Positions 1-7,359 are shown, counted from the first letter of the stretch. The stretch is DNA of 21,470 bases from JBKPIY01 sp046730475 (GCA_046730475.1 JBKPIY010000035.1:1-21470); one strand, 5' to 3'. Notes: generated by a model from the sequence alone, not told the origin. Numbers and translations: made by a program.

Positions 1-156
1 GGCGGGGCGGGCGGGCTCGCCCGGGGGGGGGCGGCCGGGCCTGTGTTTGAGGCCGAGCGCCCTGGCGCCGCGGGCGATCGCCGCCTCGGCGTCGCCGAGG
101 CGGGTCACCCCGCAGATCTTCACGCGTGTCATCGCCGAGAAAGGGTAGGTGTTCAT
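1..156 (-). CDS. trpF: Phosphoribosylanthranilate isomerase, N-terminal fragment running off the window
   Basis: Reading leftward from the ATG at 156 gives MNTYPFSAM and then TRVKICGVTR, the typical first beta strand of TrpF, which isomerises phosphoribosylanthranilate in tryptophan synthesis. The family cysteine (KICG) is present, followed by a helix-like stretch (GDAEAAIARGARALGL) that fits the family. After about 28 residues, counted from the inner ATG at 132, the reading becomes proline/arginine rich (KHRPGRPPPG) and no longer resembles TrpF. This part covers positions 1-48, which include a run of nine G. The start at 156 is chosen because a GGAGAG ribosome binding site lies 6 nt upstream (163-168). 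The gene may be broken, or the sequence at this edge may be wrong or chimeric. It would be the next tryptophan gene after trpC if htrA and the opposite-strand methyltransferase were inserted between them. Confidence 0.6.
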   Translation of the reverse strand, partial: MNTYPFSAMTRVKICGVTRLGDAEAAIARGARALGLKHRPGRPPPGEPARPA

Positions 157-160
157 CGCT

Positions 161-166
161 TACTCT
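161..166 (+). promoter_or_regulatory. Possible -10 box (TACTCT) of the methyltransferase gene
   Basis: TACTCT fits the TANNNT -10 pattern and lies 9 nt before the ATG at 176, so transcription would begin about two bases before the start codon. No convincing -35 box is visible. The same arrangement recurs at other gene starts in the window. This is inference from spacing only. Confidence 0.3.
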
Positions 167-168
167 CC
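163..168 (-). promoter_or_regulatory. Ribosome binding site of the trpF-like gene
   Basis: GGAGAG on the minus strand sits 6 nt before the ATG at 156. It favours that start over the inner ATG at 132, which has no purine-rich sequence before it. The site overlaps the TACTCT box proposed for the divergent methyltransferase gene. Confidence 0.5.
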
Positions 169-175
169 GGCAGGG

Positions 176-1441
176 ATGGCCCACCGCCTGTCCAGGCGCC
201 TCGTCCTTCGAGTCCTCCAGGAGCTCCGGGATGGTCGCCTGGAGCTGGTCGAGCCCGGCGGCGCGCCACTCGCGTTCGGCGACCCCCGCTCCGGGCTGAG
301 CGCCACGATCGAGATCCACTCCGACCGCTTCTGGCGCGCGGCGCTCGGCGGCAGCGCGGGCCTCGGCGAGGCCTACCGGGATGGCGCCTGGGACTGCGAC
401 GAGTTGGTGGCACTGGCCCGGATCGGGGCCCGCAACATGCCCCGCCTCGACCGCTGGCGGCGGCGCTTTCACCCCCTGCTGGCGGGGTTGGATCGGACGA
501 TCCGCCACGTCCCCCGGAACACCAGGGGCGCCAGCCGCCGCCACATCTCCGCTCACTACGACCTCGGCAACGACCTCTTCTCGCTCTACCTCGACGAGTC
601 GATGATGTACTCGTCGGCCTGGTTCCCGCGGCCCGACGCGACCCTGGAGGAGGCGCAGGAGTCGCGCCTGGAGCGGATCTGCCGGGCGCTCGAGCTCGGG
701 CCCGACGACCACCTGCTGGAGATCGGCACCGGCTGGGGCGCGCTCGCGGCCCACGCCGCTTCCCGCTACGGGTGCCGGGTGACCACGACGACGATCTCCG
801 AGCGGCAGCGCGAGGGCGCCCTGCGGCGGATCGCCGGCGCCGGCCTCGCCGACCGGGTCGAGGTGCTCCTCCGCGACTACCGCGACCTCGACGGCAGGTT
901 CCACAAGCTCGTCTCGATCGAGATGATCGAGGCGGTCGGATGGCAGTACTTCGACCTCTTCTTCCGTCGCTGCTCGGAGCTCCTCGCCGACGACGGCCTC
1001 TTCTTCCTCCAGGCGATCGTGATCGACGATCGCGCCTACGAGCTGGAGAAGGCCGCGCGCGGGTTCGCGAACCAGCTGATCTTCCCGGGGGGGTGCTTGC
1101 CGTCGCTGGAGGTGATCCAGAGATGCGTCGCCCGCGAGACCGACATGAGCACGGTCTGGCTCGAGGACATCTCCGCCCACTATGCCGAGACCCTGCGGAT
1201 GTGGCGGGAGCGGTTCACCGCCAACGCCGACCTCGCCGGCGAGCTCGGCTACGACGAGCGCTTCCGGCGCCTGTGGACCCTGTGGCTGGCGCTCAGCGAG
1301 GGCGGCTTCCGCGAGCGCCGGATCCGCGACCTCCAGCTCCTTTACGCGAAGCCCGGACGCCGCGAGCCGCTGAGGCCGGATCCGCGGCCTCCGGCTTTTG
1401 TGCGCGAAGCCCGGACGCCGCGAGCCGCTGAGGCCGGCTAG
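176..1441 (+). CDS. Cyclopropane-fatty-acyl-phospholipid synthase family methyltransferase (possibly UfaA1/TmsB-like)
   Basis: SAM-dependent methyltransferase that would add a methyl-derived carbon to unsaturated acyl chains of membrane lipids. From the ATG at 176 it has 421 residues: an N-terminal family domain (about 1-110), the substrate motif HYDLGNDLF (127-135), a SAM-binding loop LEIGTGWGA (181-189), SIEMIEAVG (247-255) and IFPGGCLPSLEVI (302-314). Classical E. coli Cfa has EHVG and a nearby catalytic His. Here the motif is EAVG and the later position reads LQAI (278-281), which recalls UfaA1/TmsB enzymes that make 10-methyl(ene) fatty acids. The choice between products is inference, and no TmsA-type partner is nearby. 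A GTG at 149 is an alternative start, but it would overlap trpF and its SD-like AAAGGG is only 3 nt away. The last ~30 residues come from a direct repeat and look like read-through sequence. Confidence 0.88.
   Translation: MAHRLSRRLVLRVLQELRDGRLELVEPGGAPLAFGDPRSGLSATIEIHSDRFWRAALGGSAGLGEAYRDGAWDCDELVALARIGARNMPRLDRWRRRFHPLLAGLDRTIRHVPRNTRGASRRHISAHYDLGNDLFSLYLDESMMYSSAWFPRPDATLEEAQESRLERICRALELGPDDHLLEIGTGWGALAAHAASRYGCRVTTTTISERQREGALRRIAGAGLADRVEVLLRDYRDLDGRFHKLVSIEMIEAVGWQYFDLFFRRCSELLADDGLFFLQAIVIDDRAYELEKAARGFANQLIFPGGCLPSLEVIQRCVARETDMSTVWLEDISAHYAETLRMWRERFTANADLAGELGYDERFRRLWTLWLALSEGGFRERRIRDLQLLYAKPGRREPLRPDPRPPAFVREARTPRAAEAG
1345..1437. repeat. 35-bp direct repeat, two copies, ending at the methyltransferase stop codon
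   Basis: The same 35 bases occur at 1345-1379 and 1403-1437, separated by 23 bases (1380-1402). The period of 58 bp is not a multiple of three, so the copies are read in different frames: GRREPLRP in the first and REARTPRAAEAG in the second. Part of copy 1 and the spacer can pair as GAGGCCG/CGGCCTC (1372-1378 with 1385-1391), followed shortly by TTTT (1396-1399). The second copy ends one base before the CTAG shared by two convergent stop codons. Confidence 0.9.
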
Positions 1442-2655
1442 GGCTGGGACGGCGAGACCGAGTCCTGGATCTGCGCCGGGCGGTTGCCGAGCGTCACCTG
1501 GACGTCGCGCCGGTTGCCGCCGCGCTCGACCGTGACGGTGATCTGGTCCCCGGGGTGATGGGCGCCGACCGCCTTGATCACGTCGTCCATGCTCGAGACC
1601 TGCTTGCCGTCGATCGCGACGATGATGTCGCCGCCGATCGGGAAGCTCTGTCCCTGGATGGTCGCCTCGCCGCTCGCGCCCTGGATTCCGGCGTCGGCGG
1701 CGGGGCCGCCCTTGAAGGCCTGTTCGACCATCGCCCCCTGGCTGACCGGCAGGTTGAGGGCCCGAGCGATCCCCGGTGTGATGTCGGCGCCGGTGATCCC
1801 GAGGTAGGCGCGCTCGACCGAGCCGTTCTTGAGCAGCTGCTCGACAACGCTCCGGGCGGTGTTGATCGGCTCGGCGAAGCCGACGCCCTCGTTGCCGCCG
1901 CTCTGAGACTCGATCTGGGAGTTGATCCCGATCACCCGGCCGGAGGCGTCGATCAGGGGGCCGCCGGAGTTGCCGGGGTTGATCGCGGCGTCGGTCTGGA
2001 TCACGTGGTCGATCGCGAAGCCGTTCGGGGCCTTGATCTCGCGCTGGAGCGCGCTGACGATCCCACTGGTGACGGTGCGGTCGAGCGCGAACGGGTTGCC
2101 GATCGCGACCACCGGATCGCCGACCCGGACCTGGGACGAGTCGCCGAGCGGAAGCGGATGGAGGTCGAGGGCGGCGGGGTCGACGTGGAGCAGGGCGAGG
2201 TCGGTCGACGGGTCCTCGCCGACCAGGTCCGCTTTCACGAACTTGTTGTCGCCAAGGCTGACCTCGATACTGTCGGCCCCCTGGACGACGTGATTGTTGG
2301 TGAGGATGTGACCGGCCGTGTCGATCACGAAGCCGGATCCCGTGGCGGTACTCCTCTGCTCCTGGGGGAAGAGGTTGAAGGGGCTCGCAACCTGCTGGGT
2401 CTGCTGCGCCTTGATGAACACGACCCCGTTCGCGTCGCGCTGATAGATCTGGTTGACGGTCAGCCCCTTGCTCTGGTCGCTCGCCGTGCGGGTGAGCGGC
2501 GGCGCGGGCGCCAGCCCGGCGGTGTCGGTGCCGCTGTTGCTGCCGGTGTCGATCCACCCCGCGTTGATCGCGATGAGCCCGACGATGGCGACCACCAGGC
2601 CTCCCGCGACCGCGGACCCGAAGGGAGTACTGAGGAGTCGCCCTGCCTTGTTCAC
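1438..2655 (-). CDS. htrA: Membrane-anchored HtrA/DegP-type serine protease with one PDZ domain
   Basis: Extracytoplasmic quality-control protease of the S1C (HtrA) family, 405 residues. An uncleaved signal anchor spans about 14-32 (AVAGGLVVAIVGLIAI), and a Ser/Thr/Pro/Gly-rich linker follows to about 65. The trypsin-like domain (about 68-270) shows the full triad: His122 in TNNHVV, Asp152 in STDLALL and Ser230 in NPGNSGGP. One PDZ domain (about 283-395) begins at AYLGI. The start is the GTG at 2655. It has no clear SD, and no better in-frame start gives the membrane anchor. It lies 56 bp beyond trpC in the same direction and may be its last cotranscribed gene. Its stop overlaps that of the convergent methyltransferase gene through a shared CTAG. 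Confidence 0.93.
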   Translation of the reverse strand: MNKAGRLLSTPFGSAVAGGLVVAIVGLIAINAGWIDTGSNSGTDTAGLAPAPPLTRTASDQSKGLTVNQIYQRDANGVVFIKAQQTQQVASPFNLFPQEQRSTATGSGFVIDTAGHILTNNHVVQGADSIEVSLGDNKFVKADLVGEDPSTDLALLHVDPAALDLHPLPLGDSSQVRVGDPVVAIGNPFALDRTVTSGIVSALQREIKAPNGFAIDHVIQTDAAINPGNSGGPLIDASGRVIGINSQIESQSGGNEGVGFAEPINTARSVVEQLLKNGSVERAYLGITGADITPGIARALNLPVSQGAMVEQAFKGGPAADAGIQGASGEATIQGQSFPIGGDIIVAIDGKQVSSMDDVIKAVGAHHPGDQITVTVERGGNRRDVQVTLGNRPAQIQDSVSPSQP

Positions 2656-2711
2656 GCCGACGATGATCGCGGCCGGCCCTCAACCACCCTTAAGACGCGC
2701 CTTCCGGTTTC

Positions 2712-3509
2712 CTAAAGAGGGTGCTCGCGGGTGGAATCCTCGTCAGCGGTGAGCTCGCGGACCTTCGCCTCCGGATCGTCGGCGCGCATCAGCGCCTCGC
2801 CGATCAAGACCGCGTCGACGCCCACCCGGTCGAGCTCATCCAGCGTCTCGCGCTCGGAGATCCCGCTCTCGGAGACCACGGTCTTGCCGGCGGGGACGTC
2901 GGTGATCAACTCGAAGGTGGTGTTGACGTCGACCGACAGGTCGTCGAGATTGCGATTGTTGATCCCGAGGACCTCGGCGCCGATCGCGAGGGCGCGATCG
3001 AGCTCCTCCTCCCCATGGATCTCGACGACGCAGTCGAGGTCGAGCTCGCGCGCCTCTTCGTACAGGGAGGCGAGCTGGCGGTCGCCGAGGGCCGCGACCA
3101 CCAGCAGCACGGCGTCGGCGCCGTAGGCGGCCGCCTCATACAGCTGGTACCGATCCACGGTGAAGTCCTTGCGCAGGATCGGTAGTCCGCTCGCCCCCCG
3201 GGCCTCCCGGAGGTCGTCGAGGGAGCCGCCGAAGTGGGGCGCCTCGGTCAGCACCGAGAGCGCCGCGGCGCCGCCCGCCTCGTAGGCGCGAGCCACCGCG
3301 GCCACCGCCGCCCCGCTCCCGATCGTTCCCGAGCTCGGGGAGCGGCGCTTGAACTCGGCGATCAGCGACAGCCCCGGCCTGGTGAGCGCCTCGCTGAAGG
3401 GACGCTGGCCGTCACCGGACTCGATCTGGCGCCCGAGCTCCTCCGCGGAGACCTCGGCCCGCCGACGGGCGACCTCCTGACGGGCCGCGGCCACGAACTC
3501 GTCGACCAT
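2712..3509 (-). CDS. trpC: Indole-3-glycerol-phosphate synthase
   Basis: Converts carboxyphenylaminodeoxyribulose phosphate to indole-3-glycerol phosphate with loss of CO2 and water. The protein has 265 residues, normal for a single-domain TrpC (TIM barrel). Visible family motifs in order are IAEFKRRSPS, LRKDF, VEIH, LGINNRNL, VSESGI and VLIGEALM, which include the catalytic Lys residues and the Glu/Asn/Ser residues of the active site and phosphate site. ATG 3509 starts MVDEFVAAARQEVARRR, matching the usual TrpC N-terminus. A GTG at 3515 is an alternative that sits 2 nt after the trpD stop. The longer open frame to 3812 runs through trpD and is not used. The C-terminal tail DEDSTREHPL is short and polar. 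The tight spacing to trpD indicates cotranscription. Confidence 0.95.
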   Translation of the reverse strand: MVDEFVAAARQEVARRRAEVSAEELGRQIESGDGQRPFSEALTRPGLSLIAEFKRRSPSSGTIGSGAAVAAVARAYEAGGAAALSVLTEAPHFGGSLDDLREARGASGLPILRKDFTVDRYQLYEAAAYGADAVLLVVAALGDRQLASLYEEARELDLDCVVEIHGEEELDRALAIGAEVLGINNRNLDDLSVDVNTTFELITDVPAGKTVVSESGISERETLDELDRVGVDAVLIGEALMRADDPEAKVRELTADEDSTREHPL

Positions 3510-3517
3510 TCCCACCG

Positions 3518-4555
3518 TTACGCCCCCGCCCCGACCAGATCCGCCGACAGCGCCACCAGGCTCTCGAGCACCTCGCGGGCGGCGCCTGAGTCGACCGCCT
3601 CGGCGGCCTCGGCGACCCCCCCGGCCATGTCCTGGGCACGTCCGGCGACCAGGATCGCGGCCCCGGCGTTCAAGAGCGAGATGTCGCGGGCAGGGCCCTG
3701 CTCGCCCGCGAGCACCGACCGCACCACCTTGGCGTTGTCCTCGGGGGAGCCACCGACGATCTCCTCGAGCGAGGACTCGCCGAACCCGAGGTCGGAGGGG
3801 TCGAGGTACCACTCCTCGGTGCGGCCGTCGAGGACCTCCACCACCCGGGTGCGGCCGTCGACGCTGATCTCGTCGACGCCGTCGTCAGCGGAGACGACCA
3901 GGGCGCGCTCGCAGCCGAGCCCGATCAGCGCCTCGGCGATCGTCTCCTGGTAGCCGCGGTCCGCCACCCCGAGGAGCTGGCGCCGGGCGCCGGCGGGGTT
4001 GGTGAGCGGGCCGAGGAAGTTGAAGACCGTCCGCACCGCGAGCTCCTTTCGCACCGGGACGATGTGCGCCATCGCGCGGTGGTGCCGGGGGGCGAACATG
4101 AAACCGAACCCGACCTCCTCGATGCACCGGGCGACCGCCCCCGGGTCGAGGTCGACCGCCACCCCGAGCGCCTCCAGCACGTCCGCCGAACCGCACCGGC
4201 TGGTGGCCGAGCGGTTGCCATGCTTGGCGACCGCGCACCCCGCACCGGCCGCGATCAGGGCGGCGATGGTCGAGACGTTGAAGGTGGTGGGGCCCCCGCC
4301 GGTCCCGGCGGTGTCGACGAGATCCTCGCGCGCGCAGGGGACGTGGTCGGCGAGCTCGCGCATCGTCCGCGCCAGGCCCACCAGCTCGGCCACCGTCTCC
4401 CCTTTCGCCCGGAGACCGACGAGGAAGGCCGCGGCCTGGACTTCGCCCGCCCGGCCCTCCATGATCTCGGCTACCGCCGCCGAGGTGTGGTCGGCTGTCA
4501 GATGGGTGCCATCGCAGATCTCGTCGATGGCGCGGGTGAGGATGTCGTTAGGCAC
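3518..4555 (-). CDS. trpD: Anthranilate phosphoribosyltransferase
   Basis: Transfers phosphoribosyl from PRPP to anthranilate. The 345 residues match the usual length. The small helical domain comes first, followed by the PRPP loop GTGGGPTTFNVST (84-96), KHGNRSATSRCGSADVLEALG (111-131, with the CGSADVLEALG signature), FMFAPRHHRAM and FNFLGPLTNPA. The glycine loop reads GTGGG rather than the common GTGGDG and is one residue shorter than many homologues. Related actinobacterial enzymes have a similar loop as far as I recall, so it is probably functional. The start is the GTG at 4555, 21 nt after the trpG stop. The nearest purine-rich sequence is distant, which suggests translation coupled to trpG. 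It is a stand-alone gene, not fused to trpG. Confidence 0.95.
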   Translation of the reverse strand: MPNDILTRAIDEICDGTHLTADHTSAAVAEIMEGRAGEVQAAAFLVGLRAKGETVAELVGLARTMRELADHVPCAREDLVDTAGTGGGPTTFNVSTIAALIAAGAGCAVAKHGNRSATSRCGSADVLEALGVAVDLDPGAVARCIEEVGFGFMFAPRHHRAMAHIVPVRKELAVRTVFNFLGPLTNPAGARRQLLGVADRGYQETIAEALIGLGCERALVVSADDGVDEISVDGRTRVVEVLDGRTEEWYLDPSDLGFGESSLEEIVGGSPEDNAKVVRSVLAGEQGPARDISLLNAGAAILVAGRAQDMAGGVAEAAEAVDSGAAREVLESLVALSADLVGAGA

Positions 4556-4576
4556 GGTGACGGGATGCGCGGGCCC

Positions 4577-5146
4577 TCAGTCCCTCAGGAAGTTAGCCAG
4601 CAGGTGCTTGCCCTGCGGCGTCAGCACCGACTCGGGGTGGAACTGGACCCCCTCGGCCGGAAGCTCACGATGCCGCACCCCCATCACCACCGTCCCGTAG
4701 GTCGCGGTCAGCTCGAGCTCGTCGGGCAGCTCGGGATCGGCAACCAGCGAGTGGTAGCGGCCCGCCACCAGCGGGGACGGGAGCCCCTCGTACACGGTCC
4801 GGCCGTCGTGGGAAACCTCGGCCGCCTTCCCGTGGATCGGATCGCCGCGGACGACCCGCCCCCCGAAGGCCTCCACCAGCGACTGGTGCCCGAGGCAGAC
4901 GCCGAGAACCGGGATCCCCGCCTCGGCGAACCGCCGCACCGCCTCAACCGACACCCCCGCCTCCGCGGGCGTGCACGGCCCCGGCGACACCACCAGCCGG
5001 TCGGCGTCCCGGCCGAGGAGCTCGTCGACCGTCGCCTTGTCGTTTCGGACCACCTCGACCTCCGCGCCCAGCTCGCCCAGGTACTGGACCAGGTTGTAGG
5101 TGAAGGAGTCGTAGTTGTCGACCACCAGGACCTTCATCGCGGTCAT
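4577..5146 (-). CDS. trpG: Anthranilate synthase component II (glutamine amidotransferase)
   Basis: Class I glutamine amidotransferase of 189 residues that supplies ammonia to TrpE. The N-terminus (VLVVDNYDSFTYNLVQYL) and the oxyanion strand VVSPGPCTP are typical. The nucleophile is Cys84 in GVCLGHQS, and the other triad members are His170 and Glu172 in QFHPES. The ATG at 5146 has GGGAAGG only 2 nt upstream. The second ATG at 5137 (MKVLVV) has the same sequence 11 nt upstream, so either could be used. It lies 25 nt after trpE. The same subunit could serve 4-amino-4-deoxychorismate synthase, since no pabA is visible here; that is inference. Confidence 0.95.
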   Translation of the reverse strand: MTAMKVLVVDNYDSFTYNLVQYLGELGAEVEVVRNDKATVDELLGRDADRLVVSPGPCTPAEAGVSVEAVRRFAEAGIPVLGVCLGHQSLVEAFGGRVVRGDPIHGKAAEVSHDGRTVYEGLPSPLVAGRYHSLVADPELPDELELTATYGTVVMGVRHRELPAEGVQFHPESVLTPQGKHLLANFLRD

Positions 5147-5171
5147 CGCCTTCCCGGCCGGAAGCCGCTCC

Positions 5172-6695
5172 TCATGGCCACTCCGGCTGCTCGGCGGCGA
5201 GCTCGACCGCGCGGAAGACGGCCTTCGCCTTGCTCACCGACTCGTTGAACTCGTATTCGGGCTTGGCGTCGGCGACGGTGCCGCCGCCTGCCTGGACGTG
5301 GATGAGGCCGTCCTTGACCACCACGGTGCGAATGTGGATGGCCGTGTCGAGATCGCCGGTGTAGGAGAGATAGCCGATCGCGCCTCCGTAGGAGCCGCGC
5401 TTGTCGGGCTCGAGCTCATCGATGATCTGCATCGCGCGGACCTTGGGGGCGCCCGACAGGGTCCCCGCGGGCAGCACCGAGCGGAGCACGTCCATCGCCC
5501 CGATCCCCTCGCGGAGGGTACCCGACACCTGGCTGACGATGTGGAGGACGTGCGAGTAGGTCTCCACCACCATCAGCTCGTCGACGGTGACCGAGCCGTA
5601 CTCGCTCACCCGGCCGAGATCGTTACGGCCGAGGTCGACGAGCATCACGTGCTCGGCCCGCTCCTTCGGGTCCTGGAGGAGGCGCTCGGCCCGGCGGCGG
5701 TCCTCCTCCTCGTCGCCAGAGCGCGGATAGGTGCCCGCGATCGGTCGAGTCTCGACCTTGCGGCCGCTGACCTTGACCAGGGGCTCGGGCGACGCCCCCG
5801 CGATCTGGAAGTCGCCGAAATCGAGGAAGTACATGTAGGGCGATGGGTTCACGGTGCGGAGGCCGCGATAGATCGAGAACGCCTCGACCGGACTCTCGGC
5901 CGTGAACCGCTGCGACGGAACCACCTGGAAGGCGTCACCGGCGTGCACGTACTCGACGATCCGGGAGACGTTGGCCTCGAACTGGCGGCGCGACATGTTC
6001 GCCGTGAATTCGACCTTCCCCGGACGCGGGCGGACCGCGGTCACGGGCACGGGGCGACGGAGGCGCTCTCGCACGGCTCCGATCGACTCCACCGCACCGG
6101 CGTACGCCGCCTCGATCCCCCCCTGGTCGTCGATGAAGGCGTTCGCGATCACGGTCACCTCGTGGCGCTGGTGATCGAAGGCGAGGAGGACATCGGAGAT
6201 CGAGAGCGCCATGTCGGGGAGTCCGATCGGGTCAGGGTTTGGCTCCCCGAGCGGCTCGACGGTCCTGACGAGGTCGTAGCCGAAGAAGCCGACGGCGCCG
6301 CCGGCGAACGGCGGCAGCTCCTCCGGCTCGGCGATCTCGTAGCGGCCAAGGTAGCTGGCGACCGCGGAGTAGGGGTCGGGCGCGGACGAGCGGCGGGCGG
6401 GCTCCCGCCCGGGGGAGCCGTCGGCGCCCCACTCGAGCAGCTCCCCGTCGCTCCAGCGCAGGGTCGCCCGCGGGCGGAAGCCGAGGAACGACCAGCGCCC
6501 GAGCCGGCCGCGCTCGGCGGACTCGAGCAGGAAGGCGGGTCCGTCGCCGCGGAGCTTGAGGAACGCCGACACGGGCGTCTCGCAGTCGTCGATGAACCGG
6601 AAGCGCACCGGGACCACGTTCGCGTCGCGCGCAAGCTCGCGGGCGCGCTCGAGGTCGGGCTCCAGCCCGGGAAGGGGTTCAGCCGCGACGGCCAT
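5172..6695 (-). CDS. trpE: Anthranilate synthase component I
   Basis: Converts chorismate plus ammonia to anthranilate with TrpG and commits chorismate to tryptophan. The protein has 507 residues. LLESAE (56-61) and NPSPYMYF (283-290) match the two elements of the tryptophan feedback site, so end-product inhibition is likely. Catalytic-domain motifs are TRPIAGT (316-322), LVDLGRNDLGRV, GTLSGAPK (411-418), YGGAIGY and QAGGGTVADAKPEYEFNE. Having both LLES and PIAGT supports TrpE rather than PabB or isochorismate synthase. The ATG at 6695 lies inside hisIE, giving a 17-nt overlap, and an AGG stands about 7 nt upstream. Expression therefore depends on the hisIE transcript. Confidence 0.96.
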   Translation of the reverse strand: MAVAAEPLPGLEPDLERARELARDANVVPVRFRFIDDCETPVSAFLKLRGDGPAFLLESAERGRLGRWSFLGFRPRATLRWSDGELLEWGADGSPGREPARRSSAPDPYSAVASYLGRYEIAEPEELPPFAGGAVGFFGYDLVRTVEPLGEPNPDPIGLPDMALSISDVLLAFDHQRHEVTVIANAFIDDQGGIEAAYAGAVESIGAVRERLRRPVPVTAVRPRPGKVEFTANMSRRQFEANVSRIVEYVHAGDAFQVVPSQRFTAESPVEAFSIYRGLRTVNPSPYMYFLDFGDFQIAGASPEPLVKVSGRKVETRPIAGTYPRSGDEEEDRRRAERLLQDPKERAEHVMLVDLGRNDLGRVSEYGSVTVDELMVVETYSHVLHIVSQVSGTLREGIGAMDVLRSVLPAGTLSGAPKVRAMQIIDELEPDKRGSYGGAIGYLSYTGDLDTAIHIRTVVVKDGLIHVQAGGGTVADAKPEYEFNESVSKAKAVFRAVELAAEQPEWP

Positions 6696-7347
6696 TCAGG
6701 ACCTGGAGCACCTCGGCCATGGAGACCCCGCGGGAGAGGAGCAGGACGGAAAGGTGGTAGACGACGTCCCCGGCCTCCTCGGCCACCCGCTCCTCGGACT
6801 CCGAGGCGGCCGCCTTCACCACCTCGCCCGCCTCCTCCTTCAGCTTGGAGCCGATCCGGGGCGGGTCGTCGAGCAGCTCGACCGTGTAGCTGCCCTCGGG
6901 CCGCTCCCGCGCGCGCTCCGTCAGGGTGCGCTCGAGGGCGGCGAGCGCTTCGTAGGGCACGGGCGCCGGCTCGCCGGGAGCGGGCGGCGCGTCCGGGGCG
7001 GGGTCCGCGGTGCCCTCGAGGTCGCGATAGAAGCAGGAGCGCTCGCCTGTGTGGCAGGCGGGGCCGGCGGGCTCGACCAGGGCGACGAGCGCGTCGGCGT
7101 CGCAGTCGTAGCGAATCTGCCGCAGGCGCTGAACGTTGCCCGAGCTAACCCCCTTGTGCCAGATCTCGCGACGGCTGCGGCTGAACAGGTGGACTTCGCC
7201 CGTCTCCAAGGTGAGCTCGAGCGCCTCCTCGTTCATATAGGCGAGGGTGAGCACTTCGCCGGTGCGCGAGTCCTGAATCACGCACGGGACCAGCCCCCGC
7301 TCGTCGAAGCGGACCTTCGCCGTCGCCCTCTCGGTGTCGGTGATCAT
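6679..7347 (-). CDS. hisIE: Bifunctional phosphoribosyl-AMP cyclohydrolase / phosphoribosyl-ATP pyrophosphohydrolase
   Basis: Catalyses steps 2 and 3 of histidine synthesis in one 222-residue chain. The HisI part (about 10-110) has LAYMNEEAL, FSRSRREIWHKG and a metal-binding segment with DCDAD (81-85), Cys98 and Cys105 (ACHTGERSC). A Pro/Ala-rich linker (about 112-132) leads to the HisE part (about 133-222) with KLKEEAGEVVKAA and EEAGDVVYHLSVLLL, whose acidic residues bind magnesium. The ATG at 7347 has no SD. A TAAAAT box lies 6 nt upstream, so the mRNA is probably leaderless. It is the first gene of the hisIE-trpEGDC operon and both pathways draw on PRPP. Confidence 0.95.
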   Translation of the reverse strand: MITDTERATAKVRFDERGLVPCVIQDSRTGEVLTLAYMNEEALELTLETGEVHLFSRSRREIWHKGVSSGNVQRLRQIRYDCDADALVALVEPAGPACHTGERSCFYRDLEGTADPAPDAPPAPGEPAPVPYEALAALERTLTERARERPEGSYTVELLDDPPRIGSKLKEEAGEVVKAAASESEERVAEEAGDVVYHLSVLLLSRGVSMAEVLQVLNGRRG

Positions 7348-7353
7348 CCGGCG

Positions 7354-7359
7354 ATTTTA
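7354..7359 (-). promoter_or_regulatory. -10 box (TAAAAT) for hisIE-trpEGDC, probable leaderless start
   Basis: TAAAAT on the minus strand (5 of 6 matches to TATAAT) is followed by CGCCGG and then the hisIE ATG. The start codon would be at or within a base or two of the transcript 5' end. No good -35 is seen about 17 nt upstream. It lies in the 55-bp gap between era and hisIE, so the biosynthetic operon appears to be transcribed separately from era. Confidence 0.5.

Noticed and set aside
43..1431. Long plus-strand frame overlapping the methyltransferase in another frame
   Set aside because: It is Arg/Pro-rich with no motif, while the frame from 176 contains a complete methyltransferase.
2683..2712. 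GGAAAC followed by CGTCTT upstream of htrA, resembling an ECF sigma promoter
   Set aside because: The spacer is only about 9 nt, whereas ECF promoters need about 16-17 nt.
3510..3812. N-terminal extension of trpC to 3812
   Set aside because: It lies wholly within trpD in another frame and is Arg/Gly-rich without motifs.
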